In this document: positions 24,631 to 32,910 of the stretch, piece by piece
Numbering within the stretch: position 1 is the first letter of the stretch
How the letters are laid out: each line of letters begins with the position of its first letter
Assembly: GCA_010672925.1 (NCBI GenBank)
Contig: JAAHFP010000056.1
Coordinates: 1-37,062 of the forward strand
DNA: 37,062 nt
Direction: 5' to 3'
Origin: Symploca sp. SIO1C2
GTDB lineage: Bacteria > Cyanobacteriota > Cyanobacteriia > Cyanobacteriales > Coleofasciculaceae
The notes under the pieces: model-generated
Told to the model about the DNA's origin: nothing
Databases searched by the model: none
The model's input: only the letters and a program-made list of their open reading frames with translations
Position numbers and translations under genes: made by a program

Positions 24631-25470
24631 ATGGATGCCGGTGAATTGCTGGAGCGATATGCGGCAGGAGAGAGGGATTTTCGCAACGTAGACTTACAAG
24701 GTGTGTCTCTGATTGGAGTTAACCTCAACCAAGCTCACTTACGAAGGGCAAACCTGAGCCATACTAATCTTACTGGAGCCTCCCTGAAAAGCGTCAACCT
24801 GCGGGAGGCCAATCTCTTTCAAGCTAATTTGCAAGGAAGTGACTTACAGGAAGCAAATTTAATTGTCAGCAATTTAGAGCAGGCAAATCTTGGGGGAAGC
24901 GACTTGACGGATGCTAATCTGCGTGCTGCTAATCTTATTGGAGCTAACCTAACTGGAGCCAATCTCCAAGAAGCGATTCTCAGTGAAGCGATTTTAAAGC
25001 AAGCAAATTTGAGTAAAGCTAAACTCCATGAAGCTTCCCTAAGTCGCAGCAATCTTTCCCAAGCTATATTGATAGATGCCATCCTTGAATCGGCAAATTT
25101 GACCAATGCGATTCTCGTTGAAGCCAACCTGAAGGGGGTGAATCTTGCCAATGCTCTGTTGAATGGAGCCAATTTGACTGGAGCCAACCTGAGTCAAGGA
25201 AACCTCAGTAAGATTAAAGGGAATGGCAGCAATATGGCAAGCGCAAACCTCACCGAAGCCAAACTTAGAGGAGCTAGCTTAGGTTGGACAACTTTACGGG
25301 GAGCAAATCTGACTAGAGCTAATTTTTACCGAGCTAAGCTTTGTTGGTCTAACTTAACTGGAGCTATTTTAGTTGAAGCTGTATTAATTGATGCCAATCT
25401 AAATCAGATTACCTTGCGTAATACTGATCTTAGAAGGGCAATTATGCCGGATGGGTTTCAACATGAATAG
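24631..25470 (+). CDS. Pentapeptide-repeat protein
   Basis: 279 residues, almost entirely A(N/D)LXX-type repeats from about residue 18 to 275 (for example AHLRRANLSHTNLTGASLKS), which fold as a right-handed quadrilateral beta-helix of about 50 repeats. GGAGAGG precedes the ATG by ten bases. Some repeats begin with Ile in place of Leu (AILSEAILKQANLSKA), which is common in cyanobacterial members. No extra domain or signal peptide is present, so it is probably cytoplasmic. Functions of stand-alone pentapeptide proteins are mostly unknown; the DNA-mimic role of Qnr/MfpA should not be assumed. It lies 146 bases before the macroglobulin gene. Confidence 0.92.
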   Translation: MDAGELLERYAAGERDFRNVDLQGVSLIGVNLNQAHLRRANLSHTNLTGASLKSVNLREANLFQANLQGSDLQEANLIVSNLEQANLGGSDLTDANLRAANLIGANLTGANLQEAILSEAILKQANLSKAKLHEASLSRSNLSQAILIDAILESANLTNAILVEANLKGVNLANALLNGANLTGANLSQGNLSKIKGNGSNMASANLTEAKLRGASLGWTTLRGANLTRANFYRAKLCWSNLTGAILVEAVLIDANLNQITLRNTDLRRAIMPDGFQHE

Positions 25471-25488
25471 ATGAGAAGGTCGAAGGTC

Positions 25489-25509
25489 GAATTGGGAATT
25501 GGGAATTGG
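25489..25509. repeat. Heptanucleotide tandem repeat (GAATTGG)
   Basis: Three perfect units of the type found at 15718-15745, again next to GAAGGTC. Confidence 0.8.
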
Positions 25510-25531
25510 GGAGATAGAGAGTAATTAAAGT

Positions 25532-25615
25532 ACCAATAATAAACAACCAACAACCAATAACAAATAACAAACAACAAACAACAAACGACAAATAACAAAC
25601 AACCAATAACAATAT
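25532..25615 (+). repeat. Long heptanucleotide tandem repeat immediately before the macroglobulin gene
   Basis: Twelve consecutive 7-bp units in perfect register, consensus A-C-A/C-A-A-T/C-A (for example ACCAATA, ACAAATA, ACAAACA), ending one base before the ATG at 25617. The array is almost G-free on this strand. It replaces any normal ribosome binding site. The order ACAAACG, ACAAATA, ACAAACA, ACCAATA within it is identical to that in the array at 17465, suggesting copying between loci. Confidence 0.92.
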
Positions 25616-25616
25616 T

Positions 25617-28600
25617 ATGCAATTTCAAATTTGGGGTTTAGAACAGCTGCCACAAGACAAAGGTTCTTATTATCGGGTTTGGGTTGAGAAAAAAGGTTCC
25701 TTGCAGATTGCCGACTCCCGGCAATTGCAGGAGACTTGGGTTGTTGATAATACCCGTGAATTGCTGTATCTTCCGGAAAAATTACCCGCTTTTTTGAGAT
25801 TTTGGACAGAGGATAATGGTAATCTAGAACAATGCCTAATTCACCTCAAAAACCTGGAAGTAGATACCAGAGGTATGATTTGGTTACCGACTGCTAAGGT
25901 GCGTCCTGGTGCAGATGTTCAGGGATTGATTGTTCATCGGGAAATTATTCACAATAGTACGGTGCAACTATCTGGGCAAACTTTAACCTTAACCCTAATT
26001 GATCCTAGCGGTTTAGAAAGAAGAGCCATTGAAATTGAATGGGGATGTTTAGTTTCGCTGTTTCGCTTAGAAATATCAGAATATGACCCTACGGGAGAAT
26101 GGAAACTAGTCTTACAACAGGAAGAAGAGGAAGTTGATGAAGCAATTTTTGAGGTTGTTCGTTTCGAGAAGCCAGAAATTGAAATTCAACATCAAGTCCC
26201 TCGTTGGTTTTGGTTAGGCTCCCAGGTTAAGGAAACAGTCAATATACGCTACTTTTTTGGTGAGCCAGTAGAGCAGATTAAGCAGGCAAAATTAACCTTA
26301 CACCATATACAGTCAACTGGGGAAAAAGTGGTTGCTCAGGAAACGGTACTGGATAACTTACAGCTACCTACTGGTTCTTATGAACTTAACCTAGAATGTG
26401 TAGAAGCGGGAAGTTATGAATGGGAATTAGCCGTTGAAGACCAGCAGTCCCGTACTGGTGCTTGTCAGGGAAATTATACCGTTGTTACTGAACCTTTTAA
26501 TCTTACTCTCAACATTATTTCTCCCTTGGAGGCAATTAAACCGGATATTCCCACTAATATTGAAGTACAGCTAACTAATCCGTTACTGGAACCTATTGAG
26601 GGGGTACCAATTCAATTCTCGCTTACTGGAGAAGATAATTGTTGGGAATACTTGGCTCCACCGAATTTAGTTACTGATGCTAGGGGAAAAGTTAGTATCC
26701 CAGTCCAGTTTAAGGATATTGATGATCCGCTGAAATTTCAGCTATCAGTATCAGCAACTGTTGATGGTATCTGGCAAGCAGTCGAAGATTCTATTCGGGT
26801 AATGCCTTGGACATCTCAAGATATCTGGTTAGATGTCTTTTTAGATAAGACAGAATATGCTCCCTCAGAAACAGTTAATCTAGATATTAGAACTAAGGGA
26901 CGACAGGATATTGTGGAAAAGCTCACCGTTGGTTCTGTGGAGCTAATCGGAGATGTGGTACTACGCTCTGTCGATTTTAGGTTAACTGCAGGGTTAGGAC
27001 AAGTTAGCTTTAAATTGCCAAAGCAAGTCAGCTCAGCTTTGAAACTAAAGGTGAGTGTTTTGAGAGATTTCCCTGAATTTATCCAAAGGGAGATTAGTTT
27101 ACCGGTAAAACTCAGTGAAGCTGTTAGCCAATCAACTTTGTGGCAAGCTACTACTACCGGAACAAAGGAAGTTGCCACAGGAGAACCGATTCAATTAACA
27201 GTTAATTTTCCCCAACCCCTCACCGAAGATGCTAAATTGGTTGCCTGGTTAATTGACCGTAGAATTCCTCGGGCAACGGCAGATAATGCTTTGGGTAATC
27301 ACTTGATCAGAGAAACAGCAATTAGGGAGTTAAGGCAGTTTGCTTCTGTCTCCATTAATGAATGGCCAACAATCCAAGAAAAACTAAAAACTACTACAGT
27401 TAGTTTAGCTCAAACCTTATGGCATAGTTGGTCTTATCTTGATGATGATTGGCAAGGTAGGTTGATTCTGATACGTTCTCCAAAAGAGGTTTGGTCACAG
27501 GATCAAGACCAATTTATCCAGACATTGTTATCTAGCACTTACCAGGGTAATGATGTGGTTCAGATATTACAGAATTTCCCGGCAATTGCAGAATGTCAAA
27601 TCTATCGTTTAGAGAGATACGGAAATCCTCAGCTAGAAGCAAAATGGGCAAAACCTCCCCAAGAAGCATCAAATATTGAACAGGAATTAAGGCAAATGCT
27701 TGCTGAGGTCATCGAGATACCGCCTCAAATGGATTATATGGGGCGTGGATTGCGGGCAGTCCCGATGGCTTTTTTTGCAGAGGAAAGAATGCGTGGGATT
27801 GATAATGTGAGGGCACTATATTCTATAGTTCCTGAAGCCACCAAAGGTTTAAACTTCAATTTACTGGAAGAAGAAAATCTTGCTTCCCCATCTTTAGTAG
27901 TCAGGGAAGACTTTATTGAGGTGGAATCTTTAGAACCTATCGATATTACCCAGGGTTCAACTTCAGCAACTGTTGAATTTAAAGGTAGTGATGCCATTAC
28001 TGAGTACGATGCCGTAGTCTTTATCCTTGGGGAATCTAATTTTGGGTTAGCCACTCAGCGGGTAACCGTCAGAAATCCTCTGTTCACTGTAATCAAAAAT
28101 CCCTCGGAAATGGTTTGGGGAGATAAGAGTACCCTCAGAACTATTGTACAAAATCTCTCTCACCAAGAATTTAATGAAGTTACCCTCCAACTCCAGACGG
28201 AAAAAATCCGCACAGGATTAGATGAACAAGTAATTACGGTTCTACCGCCTAAGGAAAGTATCTTGGTAAACTGGCAAATTGAAGCAGTGGCAGTGGGTAA
28301 TGCTAAGGTTTTGTTGTCCTTAACCACAGATAACTTCCAGGAACTTTCTCAATTAGACACACCTCTGAGAGTGCAGCCTCCAGGAGAACCGGAAATTCAG
28401 CGCTATACTGCTCCCTTATCACCGGAAAAACCGATAGAATGGACTTTTAACTTAGCAGGAGACGAAATATTTACCCTGGGAATCCTCTCCCTAATGCCGA
28501 ATGCACAGGCAGCGGTAATTGAAGGAGTCGAATCTTTAGCGAAATATCCCTACGGCTGTTGTGAGCAAACCTATGCTTCCACTTTACCTAATTTTATTCT

Positions 28601-30050
28601 CTACAAATATCTAGAGCGCCACGAACAACTTACCCCTGAGTATGTCCAAAAATTAAAGGAAAATCTCCAGGCGGGACGCGATCGCTATCTTACCATCTTC
28701 AGAAATCAACGTACTGGTGGCTTTGGTTTGTGGAGTGGTAAACATACTTCGATGTTCCACACTGCTTTAGCCTTCAGCTTGTTGGCCTTAATTGGAGAAA
28801 TTATTGAGGTTGAACCAAAAATCCTAGATCAAGCCGTTAGTTATCTCCTCCAATCCCGTAGTCAATCCGGTAGCTGGGAACCACAACAAAGCCTAGAAAC
28901 TCCCTTCCCTTCTACTCTATCGGAACCCGGTAACACTTCCTTTATCTTCCACGGTGCTAGCTTAGCCAAGATTCCCTTACCGGAAACTTTAACTTGGCTC
29001 AAACAAAACTTGACTAGTTACCAAGATGACGAAACTTGCCTAGCCTTAGTCTTAGATTCCCTAACGCGGATTGCAGAATATCAGCAAGCAGAAGGGGAGT
29101 TGATGAGCCAACTTAAGGAATTGTTGTTGCAAAGCCAACAGTCAGATGGTTCCTGGAGAGGTAAAAGTAGTCTTACTGGCGCGATCGAAACTACTGCTTA
29201 TTGTATGATAGCTCTGGGTCATGCCTTTCCTGAAGAGATGCTAGTAAGGAAAGCGCTAAAACAAGGATTAGATTATCTGTTAGCCCACCGACGTGCTACT
29301 GGTTGGTATTCTACCCGTGATACCCTGTATGCATCCTGGGCAATTGGGGAAGTTGGACATTTAGCTTGGACTGCTGCCGATGTAGAGGGAGTTGTTAGTA
29401 TTAGTCTCAATAACCAACAAGTTACCACCTTTGATTTCTCTAATGTTGTAGAGACGCGCCAACAGCCCTACGGGCATCCTTCGGCAGGCGCGTCTCTACA
29501 TGGCGCGTCTCTACAGCGATTGGATTTACTCTATCAAGCCAGACGGATATATATAGATCAATTCCTTACCGGTGAAAACCACATTTCTTTCCAAGCTAGA
29601 GATGGTTTTACTGCTCATGCTTTACTCGAACTCCAGATTTATCGGCAACCTAAAGAAACAGCGCTAACATCAACCCTCAATCATATCGGGAATTTAGATG
29701 TACAATGGCATTCCCTAGAATTAGCCACCGGGAGTTATACCGATTTAAATGTAGAGTTTACCCCTAATCAACCTCTAGAAGCAGTATTAATCGAAATTCC
29801 CATTGCTGCTGGTTTAACCTTTAATCCTGATATTGACTTGATTTCCCTACCTCCCCAATTTGAACATGTCGAGGTTAACCAGAACAAGGTAGCGCTCTTT
29901 GCTTCTAATTTAAACGCAGCAGTGCAAATTCAGGTCAGGTTTCATGGAGAATTTCCTGGGGAAGTGCAGGTAAATCCCATCCGTGTTTATCAGATGTATC
30001 AACCGGATTTAATGACTTTAAGTCTACCAAGTCAGCTAGTGGTGAGTTGA
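25617..30050 (+). CDS. Bacterial alpha-2-macroglobulin family protein without a recognisable export signal
   Basis: 1477 residues. The first two thirds are beta-rich macroglobulin-like domains (for example [20 protein letters not shown] in the bait-region part). The thioester motif is intact: Cys981-Cys-Glu-Gln984 in [16 protein letters not shown], followed by the alpha-alpha barrel of the thioester domain ([40 protein letters not shown]) and a C-terminal receptor-binding-like domain. These proteins trap proteases through a thioester, usually in the periplasm as lipoproteins beside PBP1C. Here the N-terminus ([20 protein letters not shown]) has no signal peptide or lipobox, and no pbpC is near. 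A 69-base palindromic repeat is inserted in frame near residue 1278. A weak terminator follows. Confidence 0.88.
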   Translation: MQFQIWGLEQLPQDKGSYYRVWVEKKGSLQIADSRQLQETWVVDNTRELLYLPEKLPAFLRFWTEDNGNLEQCLIHLKNLEVDTRGMIWLPTAKVRPGADVQGLIVHREIIHNSTVQLSGQTLTLTLIDPSGLERRAIEIEWGCLVSLFRLEISEYDPTGEWKLVLQQEEEEVDEAIFEVVRFEKPEIEIQHQVPRWFWLGSQVKETVNIRYFFGEPVEQIKQAKLTLHHIQSTGEKVVAQETVLDNLQLPTGSYELNLECVEAGSYEWELAVEDQQSRTGACQGNYTVVTEPFNLTLNIISPLEAIKPDIPTNIEVQLTNPLLEPIEGVPIQFSLTGEDNCWEYLAPPNLVTDARGKVSIPVQFKDIDDPLKFQLSVSATVDGIWQAVEDSIRVMPWTSQDIWLDVFLDKTEYAPSETVNLDIRTKGRQDIVEKLTVGSVELIGDVVLRSVDFRLTAGLGQVSFKLPKQVSSALKLKVSVLRDFPEFIQREISLPVKLSEAVSQSTLWQATTTGTKEVATGEPIQLTVNFPQPLTEDAKLVAWLIDRRIPRATADNALGNHLIRETAIRELRQFASVSINEWPTIQEKLKTTTVSLAQTLWHSWSYLDDDWQGRLILIRSPKEVWSQDQDQFIQTLLSSTYQGNDVVQILQNFPAIAECQIYRLERYGNPQLEAKWAKPPQEASNIEQELRQMLAEVIEIPPQMDYMGRGLRAVPMAFFAEERMRGIDNVRALYSIVPEATKGLNFNLLEEENLASPSLVVREDFIEVESLEPIDITQGSTSATVEFKGSDAITEYDAVVFILGESNFGLATQRVTVRNPLFTVIKNPSEMVWGDKSTLRTIVQNLSHQEFNEVTLQLQTEKIRTGLDEQVITVLPPKESILVNWQIEAVAVGNAKVLLSLTTDNFQELSQLDTPLRVQPPGEPEIQRYTAPLSPEKPIEWTFNLAGDEIFTLGILSLMPNAQAAVIEGVESLAKYPYGCCEQTYASTLPNFILYKYLERHEQLTPEYVQKLKENLQAGRDRYLTIFRNQRTGGFGLWSGKHTSMFHTALAFSLLALIGEIIEVEPKILDQAVSYLLQSRSQSGSWEPQQSLETPFPSTLSEPGNTSFIFHGASLAKIPLPETLTWLKQNLTSYQDDETCLALVLDSLTRIAEYQQAEGELMSQLKELLLQSQQSDGSWRGKSSLTGAIETTAYCMIALGHAFPEEMLVRKALKQGLDYLLAHRRATGWYSTRDTLYASWAIGEVGHLAWTAADVEGVVSISLNNQQVTTFDFSNVVETRQQPYGHPSAGASLHGASLQRLDLLYQARRIYIDQFLTGENHISFQARDGFTAHALLELQIYRQPKETALTSTLNHIGNLDVQWHSLELATGSYTDLNVEFTPNQPLEAVLIEIPIAAGLTFNPDIDLISLPPQFEHVEVNQNKVALFASNLNAAVQIQVRFHGEFPGEVQVNPIRVYQMYQPDLMTLSLPSQLVVS
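29448..29514 (+). repeat. GTAGAGACGCGCC palindromic repeat inside the macroglobulin gene
   Basis: GTAGAGACGCGCC at 29448-29460 is the exact reverse complement of GGCGCGTCTCTAC at 29487-29499, which is repeated directly at 29502-29514. This GC-rich block is translated as about [20 protein letters not shown] plus SLQ, between DFSNV and [14 protein letters not shown]. The family is a frequent intergenic palindrome in cyanobacteria. Confidence 0.88.
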
Positions 30051-30076
30051 ATTGAGTATTTTCTGGCTCAATTTTT
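30050..30076 (+). terminator. Rho-independent-like terminator after the macroglobulin gene
   Basis: AATTGAG at 30050-30056 pairs with CTCAATT at 30067-30073, followed by a short T run. The stem is short and AT-rich, so efficiency is uncertain. Confidence 0.5.
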
Positions 30077-30143
30077 CAAATCATTTTTAAACTGAATAAA
30101 CCACCCCTAACCACTGCTGAGAAGGGAATTGGATTTCTTTCTT

Positions 30144-30191
30144 TCTTCTTCTGTGGATTGGTATCTTGCCAGTTTAATTATTCCTCTATTG
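30144..30191. repeat. CTGTGGAACTGGCATCTTGC-type repeat, copy 1 (diverged)
   Basis: CTTCTTCTGTGG-ATTGGTATCTTGCCAGTTTAATTATTCC is nearly the same as copy 2 at 32347-32399; the left hairpin arm is changed. Just before it (30101-30125) is a partial copy of the CCACCCCTAACC repeat. The 235-base gap to the next gene holds nothing else I can support. Confidence 0.7.
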
Positions 30192-30285
30192 CTTGCAATC
30201 CTCATTACTTTTTGCTATTGTTAATCATAATAGCAAGGTTGTGCGCATAAAAACTCTTCACCCCGCTTTAAGTCTTCACAATATC

Positions 30286-30669
30286 TTACTCATCCTTCAG
30301 AACTTCTAACGTCAAAGTACCTTGTCGCTTCTTGACAATTAGTTCAATAATCTCTAACCATTGAGAACCGATTAAAATATCTGGTAGCTCCTCTCCAACA
30401 TGAACAGGAATGGTAAACTCTTGGTTATCGATAATTACTCTTCCTTCATAGAGTTCAAAAGGTTCACTACCCCGCGCCGTTATCATTTCAATTTCGTAGT
30501 CAATGGCAAGCCACTGTAATGCCTCGATATCCTGATCATTAATTGCTAGCCAGCCTGTCGTAAAACCTGTATCCAGAATTGCTTCAACTGCAAAATGTTC
30601 ATCATTCGCTGCAATCAGTTCAATCTCAAAGAACAACTCTCCATTCTCACCAAATCTGCCAACAATCAT
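30286..30669 (-). CDS. Retropepsin-like (clan AA) aspartic protease
   Basis: 127 residues. The active-site motif is in AVEAILDTGFTTGWLAI (DTG in place, with the following Thr/Gly typical of the AF_0612 group), and the second hydrophobic-Gly block is ELPDILIGSQWLEIIEL. One such domain is half of a pepsin, so the active enzyme should be a homodimer. No signal peptide or membrane helix is present; it should be cytoplasmic. Its ATG overlaps the stop of the upstream gene by four bases (ATGA), so the two are translationally coupled. Targets of bacterial members are largely unknown. The partner gene may encode its substrate or regulator, which is inference. Confidence 0.8.
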   Translation of the reverse strand: MIVGRFGENGELFFEIELIAANDEHFAVEAILDTGFTTGWLAINDQDIEALQWLAIDYEIEMITARGSEPFELYEGRVIIDNQEFTIPVHVGEELPDILIGSQWLEIIELIVKKRQGTLTLEVLKDE

Positions 30670-30989
30670 ATCCTGCCACAGGCTCCTGTTTCATTGAGCC
30701 GAAAGATGGCTAGTTTGACATCGTTACTGAGATAACGCTCTTGTCCTTTAGCAATCACTCCTTCTAGTTTGGGGTCAATTAAATAATCCTCACTATTAGG
30801 TTCGATAGCAATAAACCAGTTGTAGTATTGTTCGATAAGTTCAGGGCGAATTCTTTCAAAAATAACTCGGCAACGCTGGTTCAGTTGGTTTCGTTTCGTT
30901 CTGCGTCTTGCTAATTCTGCTGGTGGAATAATTTTTTCTGGAAATATTCTTCCCCGTCTTAGTTGGTTCTTCTGTGGAAAGGAGGTCAT
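30666..30989 (-). CDS. Conserved small protein coupled to the aspartic protease gene
   Basis: 107 residues with a basic N-terminal third (LARRRTKRNQLNQRCRVIFE) and a compact C-terminal part: IEQYYNWFIAIEPNSEDYLI, then LSNDVKLAIFRLNETGACGR. I recognise this as a cyanobacterial family of unknown function that is often found beside clan AA proteases, but cannot name a domain. Its stop overlaps the protease start. It begins 32 bases after a toxin stub and an antitoxin gene on the same strand, so all may lie on one transcript. It could be an adaptor, an inhibitor or a substrate for the protease; none of these can be chosen from sequence. Confidence 0.7.
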   Translation of the reverse strand: MTSFPQKNQLRRGRIFPEKIIPPAELARRRTKRNQLNQRCRVIFERIRPELIEQYYNWFIAIEPNSEDYLIDPKLEGVIAKGQERYLSNDVKLAIFRLNETGACGRI

Positions 30990-31021
30990 TTTACTTCGAG
31001 AATGTTATATTATACTTCGCT

Positions 31022-31072
31022 TTATCTATATTTTACCAAAATAATTGGGTCTTTGATATCGAGCAGATACAT
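31022..31072 (-). pseudogene. Stub of a VapC-type PIN toxin gene
   Basis: Two bases after the antitoxin stop an ATG starts a 16-codon frame, MYLLDIKDPIILVKYR. The first five residues match the usual opening of PIN-domain VapC toxins (MYLLDTN), including the first catalytic Asp at position 5, and the position is exactly where the toxin would be expected. The conserved TN is lost and the frame stops at once. This looks like the last trace of a deleted toxin; the match is short, so chance is possible. Confidence 0.5.
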
Positions 31073-31074
31073 GC

Positions 31075-31326
31075 TTAAAACTCTATTTCAGAACGAGTAT
31101 TGTAAACTAAATAAAGACAGTCCTCAAAGTCTTCACCAGCCCAAGTACCTGCATGTCTTAACAAGGAGCGACCAGACGGGGGGAGGAAATGCGGTACGGC
31201 TTCAGGAGTCAAAGCCTTTGGTTGGTCTGATAGAACAATAACACGTACCCTACGCCCAGCTAGTTCAGCCGCGTGAGCAACAATTTCTTCCCAAGTACCT
31301 TCTATTTCTATAGGCTGTGAGGTCAT
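31075..31326 (-). CDS. VapB-like antitoxin, apparently without its toxin
   Basis: 83 residues. The N-terminal IEIEGTWEEIVAHAAELAGR followed by RVRVIVL is a pattern I associate with small cyanobacterial antitoxins encoded before PIN toxins. The C-terminal part, LLRHAGTWAGEDFEDCLYLV and YNTRSEIEF, corresponds to the toxin-binding tail of that group. The frame is complete. The gene downstream should be a PIN toxin, but only a 16-codon stub remains. The orphan antitoxin may be a leftover or may protect against other copies of the toxin in the genome. Confidence 0.65.
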   Translation of the reverse strand: MTSQPIEIEGTWEEIVAHAAELAGRRVRVIVLSDQPKALTPEAVPHFLPPSGRSLLRHAGTWAGEDFEDCLYLVYNTRSEIEF

Positions 31327-31404
31327 TGCATGTCCGAGGTCTAATGATTAATCAGCGATCACTGTTATATAATCTAAAACAATCTAAAATCGTTTCTTAA
31401 AAGA

Positions 31405-31989
31405 TTAACCCTCTATCTCTCGGCGGAATGCTCTGATAGCTTCTCCAGCATCAGTTTCTGCCATCAAAATGCAGCGTCTGAGCACATCAAGATCAAGTGT
31501 ACTGAGTCCGGGTAGCTGACTGCACTCAATTGATTGATAGCTGCCGTCTCGCAGATGATAGAGTTGGAGTAATCCATCTTCCCAGAACCAAACTTCTGGA
31601 ACACCCAAAGCTTTATAGCGTTCTAACTTACTGATGCCACCACTAGTAAAAACGACTTCAATTGATAAATCTGGAATCGGTTTTATACTCCCAATGCAGT
31701 AAGATTCATCTGCTTGAGCAGAGGCAACTCCTGATTTTTCCTGAGTCATTGCTCCTGTCGGCTTGAAAAAGATTCCCTGTTCGACCAGAAAAGTAGTGAC
31801 TAAGTAACCAATGATGCGAGCAAAACTTTCGTGGTCTTGTCCTGGCATAAGAATCTCGATCGTCCCGTCATAGTAAAATAGGCGCACCCCAGGAGAACCA
31901 TCAAAGCCCTTTTGGATCAACTGAAACTGTTCCCAGGTTCCATGATAAACAATTCGTTGATCGGTAGTTCTGTTGAGTAGTAGGGGCAT
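31405..31989 (-). CDS. Uma2-family (DUF820) putative endonuclease
   Basis: I start at the ATG at 31989, giving 194 residues beginning MPLLLNRTTDQRIVYHGTWE, the usual opening of this subgroup; an ATG 42 bases earlier is also open. The core has RLFYYDGTIEILMPGQDHES, PIPDLSIEVVFTSGG, KLERYKALGVPEVWFWEDG, which matches the Uma2 order P-D-(X)n-E-X-V-(X)n-K-(X)n-Y. The acidic PD and E plus the later Lys of the PD-(D/E)XK fold are therefore present. The length of about 190-200 is typical. Function of the family is unproven; it is dispersed in high copy in cyanobacteria. Confidence 0.85.
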   Translation of the reverse strand: MPLLLNRTTDQRIVYHGTWEQFQLIQKGFDGSPGVRLFYYDGTIEILMPGQDHESFARIIGYLVTTFLVEQGIFFKPTGAMTQEKSGVASAQADESYCIGSIKPIPDLSIEVVFTSGGISKLERYKALGVPEVWFWEDGLLQLYHLRDGSYQSIECSQLPGLSTLDLDVLRRCILMAETDAGEAIRAFRREIEG

Positions 31990-32187
31990 GGTACTCTGAG
32001 CTCCGGCTATCCTTAACCGTAATTGTGGCATATTGTTTGCCTGTGCGATCGCAAAATGGCAATGTGAGCATTGTCAAAAATCCTGACACAGCTGCGATTT
32101 GCATCAAAAGCAATAAAGTTGCCAATAGATAACCCTTTTACAAAAGGTAACAGCACTCTCCGTGCGATCGCAAAATTAAGTCAATCA

Positions 32188-32215
32188 ATTTTAGATTTTA
32201 GATTTTAGATTTTAG
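32188..32215. repeat. Heptanucleotide tandem repeat (ATTTTAG)
   Basis: Four perfect ATTTTAG units, as at 16742-16762. The 405-base gap between the Uma2 gene and the antitoxin gene (32032-32436) contains this array, two HIP1 sites (near 32045 and 32163) and the hairpin repeat at 32347; no other gene is supported. Confidence 0.9.
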
Positions 32216-32346
32216 ATTGACCCCATGTCTAAAGCCAGGGGCTTGGAATAATGATAGAATCTTTATTTTTTCCACGGATAAATCCGGGGGCTTGTATCCT
32301 TGTTTTTTTCGGTCAGGGTAAACACATTTCAATCACACTGACAAAT

Positions 32347-32399
32347 TCTTCCTCTTCTGTGGAACTGGCATCTTGCCAGTTTAATTATTCCCTTATTGC
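32347..32399. repeat. CTGTGGAACTGGCATCTTGC repeat, copy 2
   Basis: AACTGGCA at 32363-32370 pairs with TGCCAGTT at 32374-32381 around a 3-base loop. Copies lie at 30144 and 32877. It is 38 bases before the antitoxin start, so this toxin-antitoxin locus is now flanked on both sides by the same repeat. Confidence 0.85.
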
Positions 32400-32436
32400 G
32401 CCATGTTACACTGAACACAGATAAACCGCCGTAACT

Positions 32437-32700
32437 ATGCCCAAGTACCTGACTATTACAGAAGCACAACAACAATTACCAGAATTACCGGATAAGTTGG
32501 CTTTGGAACCAGCTATCATTACCAAAGATGGCCAACCTGTAATCATTGCTTTGAGCTTGCAACAGTTTGAATCCCTGTTAGAAACAGTTGAAATTCTCAG
32601 TGACCCAGAATTTATGACTCAGTTGCAAGAAGGTATCCAACAAGCGGATTCTGGAGAAACGATTACTCTAGAACAATTAAAGGCAGAACTAGGATTGTAA
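32437..32700 (+). CDS. Phd/YefM-type antitoxin
   Basis: 87 residues. The N-terminal half, YLTITEAQQQLPELPDKLAL then PAIITKDGQPVIIALSLQQF, is a Phd/YefM DNA-binding fold. The C-terminal part with SDPEFMTQLQEGIQQADSGE and TITLEQLKAELGL is the toxin-binding tail common in cyanobacterial antitoxins next to RelE/ParE toxins. The frame looks complete. The toxin frame starts 13 bases downstream but is truncated. Such antitoxins normally bind their own promoter; no operator is evident. Confidence 0.85.
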   Translation: MPKYLTITEAQQQLPELPDKLALEPAIITKDGQPVIIALSLQQFESLLETVEILSDPEFMTQLQEGIQQADSGETITLEQLKAELGL

Positions 32701-32713
32701 TAAGTCAGTAATA

Positions 32714-32905
32714 ATGGAGCCTGTTGAAGAATACCAAGTCATCCTAACCACACAGGTAAGGAAGCTATTTCCTCAAATTAAAGACACCCGTGAACAACAG
32801 TTGCTTCTGTCGCGTATAGAAAAACTCAAGCATGACCCAGACAAGCAGGGTAAAGCTTTATCCGCAGATTTGATAGGCTGTGGAACTGGCATCTTGCCAG
32901 TTTAA
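32714..32905 (+). pseudogene. RelE/ParE-type toxin gene truncated by a hairpin repeat
   Basis: The 63-codon frame begins EEYQVILTTQVRKLFPQIKD and continues to RIEKLKHDPDKQGKALSADL, matching the N-terminal half of RelE/ParE toxins, where the text normally continues with about 40 more residues carrying the catalytic core (the Arg-rich beta strands). Instead the last eight codons (CGTGILPV) are translated from the repeat beginning at 32877. Everything after is the neighbouring gene on the other strand. The product should be inactive. Confidence 0.82.
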
Positions 32906-32910
32906 TTATA
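32877..32910. repeat. CTGTGGAACTGGCATCTTGC repeat, copy 3
   Basis: AACTGGCA at 32884-32891 pairs with TGCCAGTT at 32895-32902. It supplies the end and stop codon of the toxin fragment and touches the stop codon of the converging ADP-ribosylglycohydrolase gene, so it may act as a terminator for both. Confidence 0.85.

Noticed and set aside
24819-25187. Minus-strand frame opposite the pentapeptide-repeat gene
   Set aside because: Its regularity only mirrors the 15-base periodicity of the pentapeptide gene.
24631-25470. Quinolone-resistance (Qnr/MfpA-like) role for the pentapeptide protein
   Set aside because: Nothing beyond the fold supports it; cyanobacteria have many such proteins of unknown role.
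25532-25615. CRISPR array
   Set aside because: Units are 7 bp and adjacent, with no spacers; no cas genes are present.
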